This document shows positions 62,036 to 64,000 of a stretch of 64,000 nucleotides of DNA, piece after piece (position 1 is the stretch's first letter; each line of letters opens with the position of its first letter). The stretch comes from Streptomyces piniterrae (lineage in GTDB: Bacteria > Actinomycetota > Actinomycetes > Streptomycetales > Streptomycetaceae): contig NZ_SUMB01000017.1 in the NCBI RefSeq assembly GCF_005048155.1, forward strand, positions 62,001 through 126,000, written 5' to 3'. Both the position numbers and the translations under genes were made by a program. Under the pieces are notes generated by a model, which worked only from the letters and a program-made list of their open reading frames with translations, ran no database searches and was not told the origin of the DNA.

Positions 62036-63595
62036 GTGCCACGTGGTGACGGACGACTCAACCACGACCTGCTCCCCGGCGAGAAGGGCCCCCAGGACGC
62101 TTGCGGCGTCTTCGGTGTCTGGGCTCCGGGTGAAGAGGTCGCCAAACTCACCTATTTCGGGCTGTACGCGCTGCAGCACCGTGGACAGGAGTCCGCGGGC
62201 ATCGCAGTGAGCAACGGCTCCCAGATCCTCGTTTTCAAGGACATGGGCCTGGTCTCCCAGGTCTTCGACGAGACTTCCCTCGGCTCCCTCCAGGGCCATA
62301 TCGCCGTGGGCCATGCCCGCTACTCCACGACCGGTGCCTCGGTGTGGGAGAACGCCCAGCCGACGTTCCGTGCCACCGCGCACGGCTCGATCGCGCTCGG
62401 CCACAACGGCAACCTGGTCAACACCGCCGAGCTGGCGGAGCTGGTCGCCGCGCTGCCCCGTGAGGGCGGCCGGGCGACGCAGGTCGCGGCCACCAACGAC
62501 ACCGACCTGGTGACGGCGCTGCTGGCCGGCCAGGTCGACGAGGACGGCAAGCCGCTGACCGTGGAGGAGGCCGCCCCGCGCGTCCTCCCCAAGGTCATGG
62601 GTGCCTTCTCGCTGTGCTTCATGGACGAGCACACCCTCTACGCCGCCCGTGACCCGCAGGGCATCCGCCCGCTGGTCCTCGGCCGCCTGGAGCGCGGCTG
62701 GGTGGTGGCCTCCGAGACCGCGGCCCTCGACATCTGCGGCGCCAGCTTCATCCGGGAGATCGAGCCCGGCGAGATGGTCGCCATCGACGAGAACGGGCTG
62801 CGCAGCTCGCGGTTCGCCGAGGCCCGCCCCAAGGGCTGTGTCTTCGAGTACGTCTACCTCGCCCGCCCGGACACCGACATCGCCGGCCGCAATGTGTACC
62901 TCTCCCGGGTGGAGATGGGCCGCAAGCTGGCCGCCGAGGCGCCGGCCGACGCGGACCTGGTGATAGCGACGCCGGAGTCCGGCACGCCGGCCGCCGTCGG
63001 ATACGCCGAGGCCAGCGGCATCCCCTACGGCTCGGGCCTGGTCAAGAACTCCTACGTCGGCCGGACGTTCATCCAGCCGTCGCAGACCATCCGCCAGCTC
63101 GGTATCCGGCTCAAGCTCAACCCGCTCAAGGAAGTCATCCGCGGGAAGCGCCTGGTGGTCGTCGACGACTCGATCGTCCGCGGCAACACCCAGCGCGCCC
63201 TGGTGCGGATGCTCCGCGAGGCCGGCGCCGCCGAGGTCCACATCAGGATCTCGTCGCCGCCGATCAAGTGGCCGTGCTTCTTCGGCATCGACTTCGCCAC
63301 CCGCGCCGAGCTGATCGCCAACGGGCTGAGCGTCGAGGAGATCGGCAAGTCGCTGGGCGCCGACTCCCTCGCGTACATCTCCATCGACGGCATGATCGAG
63401 GCGACCACCATCGCCAAGCCGAATCTGTGCCGCGCCTGCTTCGACGGCGAGTACCCGATGGAGCTGCCGGACCCGGAGCTGCTGGGCAAGCACCTTCTGG
63501 AGTCGGAGACCGCCGGTCCCGCGAAGTCCGATGTGGACGGCGTCCAGACGCTCACCGCCGGGGTCGGCGGGGCCGACGCGCTGCGTCGCCCGTAG
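62036..63595 (+). CDS. purF: Amidophosphoribosyltransferase
   Basis: The 519-residue PurF makes phosphoribosylamine from PRPP and glutamine, the first and main control step of purine synthesis. The glutaminase nucleophile is Cys23 in GPQDACGVFG; the 22 residues before it form a propeptide, as in the Bacillus iron-sulfur type. VGHARYSTTG, GHNGNLVN, the PRPP loop RLVVVDDSIVRGNTQRAL and four Cys (in KGCVFEY, KWPCFFG, NLCRACFDG) for the [4Fe-4S] cluster are visible. Start GTG at 62036 fits both the propeptide and the leaderless -10. It is followed 34 nt later by purM. Confidence 0.96.
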   Translation: MPRGDGRLNHDLLPGEKGPQDACGVFGVWAPGEEVAKLTYFGLYALQHRGQESAGIAVSNGSQILVFKDMGLVSQVFDETSLGSLQGHIAVGHARYSTTGASVWENAQPTFRATAHGSIALGHNGNLVNTAELAELVAALPREGGRATQVAATNDTDLVTALLAGQVDEDGKPLTVEEAAPRVLPKVMGAFSLCFMDEHTLYAARDPQGIRPLVLGRLERGWVVASETAALDICGASFIREIEPGEMVAIDENGLRSSRFAEARPKGCVFEYVYLARPDTDIAGRNVYLSRVEMGRKLAAEAPADADLVIATPESGTPAAVGYAEASGIPYGSGLVKNSYVGRTFIQPSQTIRQLGIRLKLNPLKEVIRGKRLVVVDDSIVRGNTQRALVRMLREAGAAEVHIRISSPPIKWPCFFGIDFATRAELIANGLSVEEIGKSLGADSLAYISIDGMIEATTIAKPNLCRACFDGEYPMELPDPELLGKHLLESETAGPAKSDVDGVQTLTAGVGGADALRRP

Positions 63596-63629
63596 AGCTC
63601 GTACACACACGACACGAAAGTTCTCCGCC

Positions 63630-64000
63630 ATGTCCGAGACCACTGGTGCCAGCTACGCGAGCGCGGGCGTCGACATCGAAGCCGGCGACCGTGCCGTCGA
63701 CCTCATGAAGGAGTGGGTGAAGAAGGCCACCCGCCCCGAGGCGATCGGCGGGCTCGGCGGCTTCGCCGGCCTCTTCGACGCGTCCGCGCTGAAGCGGTAC
63801 GAGCGCCCGCTGCTGGCCTCGGCCACCGACGGCGTCGGCACGAAGGTCGACATCGCCCGCAAGATGGGCGTGTACGACAGCATCGGCCACGACCTCGTCG
63901 GCATGGTCGTCGACGACCTGGTGGTCTGCGGCGCCGAGCCGCTGTTCATGACCGACTACATCTGCGTCGGCAAGGTCTACCCCGAGCGGGTCGCGGCGAT
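63630..64000 (+). CDS. purM: Phosphoribosylformylglycinamidine cyclo-ligase (5' part)
   Basis: The first 123 codons are present; the gene runs off the right edge. MSETTGASYASAGVDIEAGDRAVDLMKEWVKKATRPEAIGG-type start, GLFDAS, LLASATDGVGTKVDIA and LVGMVVDDLVVCGAEPLFMTDYI identify PurM (AIR synthetase), the step after PurSQL. It is likely co-transcribed with purF. The ATG at 63630 has GAAAG upstream. Confidence 0.95.
   Translation, partial: MSETTGASYASAGVDIEAGDRAVDLMKEWVKKATRPEAIGGLGGFAGLFDASALKRYERPLLASATDGVGTKVDIARKMGVYDSIGHDLVGMVVDDLVVCGAEPLFMTDYICVGKVYPERVAA

Overview
The window is high-GC actinobacterial DNA, almost certainly from the core of a Streptomyces chromosome. The evidence is third-position GC bias, frequent GTG starts, many ATGA/GTGA-overlapping operons, an Lsr2 paralogue, DUF397/XRE pairs, a kynurenine pathway, an HspR-type operator before clpB, and a parS-like GTTTCACGTGAAAC site of the kind that clusters around oriC. 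I see no insertion sequence, prophage or CRISPR array.

Layout. 0-14.9 kb: a partial Uma2-type nuclease gene, clpB, a YbjN-fold protein, an aminotransferase, a Cys/Gly-tailed small membrane protein, DUF2617 plus a membrane polyamine aminopropyltransferase, a tail-anchored CoxG-like protein, an aldose epimerase, pyrE, the parS site, fba, an MFS exporter and DUF3151. 15-24.5 kb: a kynA-kynU-kynB-like operon, a NarL-type two-component system, a secreted BP74-like protein, and an ABC exporter divergent from a MarR-type repressor with a palindromic operator between them. 24.6-30.6 kb: a degenerate diacylglycerol kinase-like gene, purA, then a lower-GC block with an XRE/DUF397 pair, two tiny genes and a Pro-rich lipoprotein. 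30.7-39.2 kb: two paralogous Ser/Thr kinases, a DUF4956-VTC (polyphosphate polymerase-like) operon, an OmpR-type two-component system and a secreted protein. 39.4-50.3 kb: a class III aminotransferase with a GntR regulator, a SLATT protein, purD, an M48-like protein without HExxH, an N,N-dimethylformamidase-like protein and purC. 50.3-64 kb: tRNA-Gly genes, a DesKR-like two-component system with an ABC-2 exporter, lsrL, purSQL, a sterol-carrier/MDMPI-like protein, a Tat-secreted sulfatase, purF and the start of purM.

Functionally, eight de novo purine genes (purA, D, C, S, Q, L, F, M) lie in several transcription units across the right 38 kb. Four small signalling modules (three two-component systems and a kinase pair) sit beside transporters or envelope genes. 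Many genes appear to be transcribed leaderless, with a TAnnnT -10 box ending almost always 7 nt before the start codon.

The most unusual items are: a tRNA-Gly(UCC) at 54938-55009 that lacks the D-loop GG and the T-loop TTC, resembling the non-proteinogenic cell-wall tRNA-Gly species of staphylococci; a DUF4956-VTC / two-component / secreted-protein locus whose two promoter regions share 11-bp-phased CTTAACC repeats; and a parS site buried in a 40-bp hairpin between pyrE and fba.
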